NCBI GenBank assembly: GCA_031271065.1
Contig: JAISWP010000261.1
Coordinates: forward strand, 1 to 5,759
Direction: 5' to 3'
Origin: Synergistaceae bacterium
GTDB taxonomy: Bacteria; Synergistota; Synergistia; Synergistales; Synergistaceae
DNA: 5,759 nt
Of this stretch, positions 5,412 through 5,759 are shown one piece after another; position 1 is the first letter of the stretch; each line of letters begins with the position of its first letter. The notes beneath the pieces are model-generated. The model searched no databases. It was given only the letters and a program-made list of their open reading frames with translations, and had not been told where the DNA came from. The position numbers and the translations under genes were made by a program.

Positions 5412-5759
5412 ATGTCCCGTCATCTGATTATCATCGCTGCAATCGCTGTCCTCCCGCTTCTCGCGGCTCTGCCCCGCGAAGGGATGGCCGGAGTGTTCTC
5501 GGAGGACGGCCGGCGCGTCGACCTCTCCGGATGTCTGACGTTCGAGCAGTATGCGGCCTCGGGGAGCGCGGAGGAAGCCGAGGCGCTGTCGAAACGGCTG
5601 GAGGGATACAAAACCGCGGATTTTCTGGAGGATGAGGTAAAGGGAATAAAAGGCCCCGTGATCCTCCTGACGATAGGCATGATGTACTGCCCCGACTGCA
5701 AGGTCTCCGTGCCTTTCACGGAGGCGATAGCGCGCTTGTCCCCCGGAGTGGAGACGAGA
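5412..5759 (+). CDS. Exported thioredoxin-fold protein with CPDC active site (3' truncated)
   Basis: The frame is open from ATG 5412 to the window end (116 residues). The ATG has AGAGGT (5399-5404) 7 nt upstream. The N-terminus is signal-like: R3, a hydrophobic stretch LIIIAAIAVLPLLAAL (5-20), then possible cleavage after A26 (GMA/G). The charged PRE before that site leaves an uncleaved anchor possible. Residues 27-75 are not recognisable. A thioredoxin-type strand and active site follow (GPVILLTIGMMYCPDCKVSV, 81-100). C93-P-D-C96 is the redox pair, and P101 falls five residues after the second cysteine, as Pro40 does in thioredoxin. A further Cys41 is present. The best guess is a periplasmic or membrane-anchored thiol-disulfide protein, perhaps of the Thioredoxin_9-like group. 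The cis-Pro loop is beyond the window. It is divergent from msrA. Confidence 0.82.
   Translation, partial: MSRHLIIIAAIAVLPLLAALPREGMAGVFSEDGRRVDLSGCLTFEQYAASGSAEEAEALSKRLEGYKTADFLEDEVKGIKGPVILLTIGMMYCPDCKVSVPFTEAIARLSPGVETR

Noticed and set aside
5420..5719. Minus-strand open frame opposite the thioredoxin-like gene
   Set aside because: It has no ribosome site and a Ser/Arg-rich translation. The + strand shows a signal sequence and a CPDC active site in the correct context.

Overview
The window is ordinary bacterial chromosome, GC-rich and tightly packed, with no RNA genes, mobile elements or CRISPR. An LpxB-family glycosyltransferase argues for a diderm (Gram-negative-type) bacterium. The GC-rich coding sequence nevertheless uses ATA (Ile) and AGG (Arg) codons often. 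Together with the gene order RelA - DTD - metallo-beta-lactamase fold - LpxB-like, this reminds me of Synergistota (Synergistes/Cloacibacillus-like genomes). That placement is inference from memory, not a database result.

Region 1 (1-3717, + strand) is one compact run of five genes, probably a single transcription unit. It holds the 3' end of a RelA/SpoT (p)ppGpp synthetase/hydrolase, a D-aminoacyl-tRNA deacylase (dtd), a small glyoxalase-II-like metallo-hydrolase, an LpxB-family glycosyltransferase and a Cys-less acidic helical protein of unknown function. Gaps are 5, 11 and 10 nt, then a 4-nt ATGA overlap. The promoter lies outside the window, upstream of the RelA gene. The run links stringent-response signalling, removal of D-amino acids from tRNA, a metal-dependent hydrolase and possible envelope glycolipid synthesis.

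Region 2 (3707-5250, - strand) holds msrA (methionine sulfoxide reductase A) followed by a ten-helix EamA/DMT-family transporter. The transporter converges on region 1, and its last codons overlap the last codons of the unknown gene by 11 bp. No hairpin-plus-T-run terminator is visible at this junction.

Region 3 (5251-5759) is a 161-bp AT-richer divergent intergenic region. It carries a perfect TATAAT and a 9-bp inverted repeat whose arms each contain a TAAAAT -10-like element, one per strand. On the right is the start of an exported thioredoxin-fold protein with a CPDC active site, cut by the window end. The msrA/thioredoxin-like pair looks like a co-regulated redox-repair locus. I see no clearly new multi-gene system. 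The best leads are the unknown helical protein coupled to the LpxB-like gene, the function of that LpxB-like enzyme, and the mirrored divergent promoter.
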